Source of the DNA: Salibacteraceae bacterium
GTDB lineage: Bacteria; Bacteroidota; Bacteroidia; Flavobacteriales_G; Salibacteraceae
NCBI GenBank assembly: GCA_023262195.1
Contig: JALRDM010000185.1
Coordinates: 1-6,900, forward strand
Reading direction: 5' to 3'
DNA: 6,900 bases
This document shows positions 5,469 to 6,900 of this stretch, piece after piece (position 1 is the stretch's first letter; each line of letters starts with the position of its first letter). The notes under the pieces are model-generated. The model saw only the letters and a program-made list of their open reading frames with translations. It was not told the origin of the DNA and searched no databases. The position numbers and the translations under genes are program-made.

Positions 5469-6320
5469 ATGAATTTACACGTAATCAATACGGGATACTT
5501 TAAACTTGATGGTGGCGCTATGTTTGGCGTTGTTCCAAAGTCGCTTTGGAGCAGAACGAATGAACCCGATGCCAACAACATGTGCACTTGGTCTATGCGC
5601 TCATTGCTTATCGAGGATGGCGATCGACTTGTTTTGATTGACACAGGAATCGGCAATAAGCAGAGCGAAAAGTTTTTCAGTCACTATTACCTCCATGGCG
5701 ACCATAGCTTGGATTCGTCTTTGGCTGCAAAAGGATTTCACCGAGACGATATCACGGATGTATTTCTCACCCACCTGCACTTCGACCATTGCGGTGGAGC
5801 CATTGAATACGATTCATCGAAAGATGCGTTTAGACCTGCATTTAAAAACGCTCAGTTTTGGAGCAATAAAGACCAATGGAAATGGGCCACAGAGCCGAAC
5901 CCAAGAGAAAAAGCGTCATTTCTAAAAGAAAATATACTACCGATTGAGGAGAGCGGCCAGTTGAATTGGGTGGACGTGAATGACGATCGCACTACGAATG
6001 TTTTCAATAATGTGGATGTGTTTTTTGCGAATGGCCACACCGACAAACAGATGATCCCAATCATCAAATATGGCGACCACAAAATTGTTTTTATGGCCGA
6101 TTTGCTTCCAAGCGTTGGCCACATTCCGTTGCCATATGTGATGGGTTATGACACCCGACCATTGCTTACCATGGCTGAGAAAAAATCATTTTTGGATGAA
6201 TGCGCAGACAACGAGTATGTCATGTTTCTAGAGCACGACTCGGTGAACGAGTGCTGCACCGTGCAACACACTGAAAAAGGCGTGCGCTTAAAAGATGCCT
6301 TTTCATTCGATCAGCTCTAA
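5469..6320 (+). CDS. Metallo-beta-lactamase-fold hydrolase
   Basis: This cytoplasmic 283-residue MBL-fold hydrolase has no signal peptide. It carries the dinuclear zinc motif HxHxDH as 'THLHFDHCGG' (His102, His104, Asp106, His107). Further ligands in the expected order are His190 ('NGHTDKQ'), Asp211 ('FMADLLPS') and His256 ('LEHD'). The N-terminal 'GYFKLDGGAMFGVVPK' and 'HYYLHGD' segments are characteristic of a widespread Bacteroidota MBL group related to AHL-lactonase-like and RNase Z-like folds. The substrate is unknown, so lactonase activity should not be assumed. ATG 5469 was chosen because recognisable homology starts at 'MNLHVINTG'; longer starts (TTG 5370, ATG 5433) would add a basic extension of 12 to 33 residues with no family support. 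It is divergent from moxR and overlaps the 3' end of the gene at 6303 by 18 bp. Confidence 0.88.
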   Translation: MNLHVINTGYFKLDGGAMFGVVPKSLWSRTNEPDANNMCTWSMRSLLIEDGDRLVLIDTGIGNKQSEKFFSHYYLHGDHSLDSSLAAKGFHRDDITDVFLTHLHFDHCGGAIEYDSSKDAFRPAFKNAQFWSNKDQWKWATEPNPREKASFLKENILPIEESGQLNWVDVNDDRTTNVFNNVDVFFANGHTDKQMIPIIKYGDHKIVFMADLLPSVGHIPLPYVMGYDTRPLLTMAEKKSFLDECADNEYVMFLEHDSVNECCTVQHTEKGVRLKDAFSFDQL

Positions 6321-6900
6321 CGGTTCACTCCATGGGCAATTGAGCTGCCGCACTGCGATGTGTTTCACATCAATCGATCCTTTGCCACGACTTAGCCAGA
6401 AAAACACCTTGAGCTTCGCGTCTTCGGGCAGGTCGCGCGGCTTTTCAAAGTAGGCATTGACGGTTTGGTGGCCCAACGAAGCATCGCAGACCTTACGCAG
6501 ATTTAACGTTTGGTACAAATGATTTCGCTGCTCGCTATCGATACTCATCACCAAAAAGATATCTGCATCATCGAAATCGCTGCCCTCAAATTCACTGCGC
6601 ACATTGATGATGCGGTCTTCGGTCGATTCAAAATCCGTTGCAGCAACCTTAAACGACTTGCTGTAAGGATTCGCATTGCTGACTTCGCCCACCTCCGTTT
6701 TTTTCCAAGTCTTTTCAATGATGGTGTCGTGCAGGGTGCGCTCCGGCAATCCCAAACGCAATCGATCGGTGTCTGGGTGTTTGAACCAGCCGGCCATATC
6801 CATATTCCGGTTTGGCTCCCAAGTGAAGGAAGCTTCCACAAAAGACCTTTTAGTCATGGCGCTGCCCGACAAGATTTGGTTGTGATAATGTTTGGTAAGA
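6303..6900 (-). CDS. C-terminal part of an unrecognised protein, 5' partial
   Basis: The frame is open from the right edge of the window to TGA at 6305-6303, giving at least 198 codons. The TTG at 6872 and the ATG at 6857 are probably internal, because protein-like sequence ('KHYHNQILSG') continues upstream. The visible part has no membrane segment or signal peptide. It contains short beta-strand-like runs with aromatic residues ('SFVEASFTWEP', 'ADIFLVMSID', 'LKVFFWLSRGKGSIDVKHIAVR') and ends in 'NCPWSEPLELIE'. This looks like a beta-sandwich, jelly-roll-type C-terminal domain, as found at the end of some extracellular or membrane-anchored proteins; the idea is inference and no family is recognised. 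There are two cysteines. It is convergent with the hydrolase gene, overlapping it by 18 bp. Confidence 0.8.
   Translation of the reverse strand, partial: LTKHYHNQILSGSAMTKRSFVEASFTWEPNRNMDMAGWFKHPDTDRLRLGLPERTLHDTIIEKTWKKTEVGEVSNANPYSKSFKVAATDFESTEDRIINVRSEFEGSDFDDADIFLVMSIDSEQRNHLYQTLNLRKVCDASLGHQTVNAYFEKPRDLPEDAKLKVFFWLSRGKGSIDVKHIAVRQLNCPWSEPLELIE

Overview
The window looks like chromosomal DNA of a free-living member of the Bacteroidota, most likely Cytophagales-like. This is inferred from gene content (a solitary RlmL-type methyltransferase, a MoxR ATPase and a small Cys-rich lipoprotein), from the near absence of strong Shine-Dalgarno sequences, from a TTTG / TAnnTTTG-type promoter candidate, and from an intergenic stretch of degenerate 7-nt repeats. 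No plasmid, phage, transposase, CRISPR, rRNA or tRNA signature was found, so no obvious new multi-gene system is present. The most unusual material is in the noncoding DNA.

Left part (1-1682). The 3' end of a probable ABC1/AarF-type kinase gene (+, ends 377) faces a small unrecognised, possibly PH-like protein gene (-, 610-1026). The start of that small gene lies inside a minus-strand terminator-like hairpin (1015-1053). The hairpin sits just after the stop of a 52-codon minus-strand fragment (1079-1237) that looks like the 3' remnant of a decayed gene. From about 1386 to 1658 there is no gene, only words repeating at a period of about 7 nt.

Middle (1683-3172). A TauE/SafE-type (TSUP) membrane transporter is followed on the same strand by a small acidic Cys-rich lipoprotein and a clear terminator (2886-2913). 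Beyond it lie a second, minus-strand terminator-like hairpin (2946-2977) and a further stem-loop (2991-3016), with no ORF that they could serve. Together they could be a small minus-strand RNA.

Right part (3173-6900). rlmL, for 23S rRNA G2445 methylation, converges with a moxR AAA+ ATPase gene; one base separates their stop codons. moxR is divergent from a metallo-beta-lactamase-fold hydrolase gene, and an 8+8 bp inverted repeat lies between them. The hydrolase gene overlaps by 18 bp the 3' end of an unrecognised minus-strand gene that runs off the window. The genes are mostly single-gene units with housekeeping or unknown roles; nothing shows that they form one pathway.
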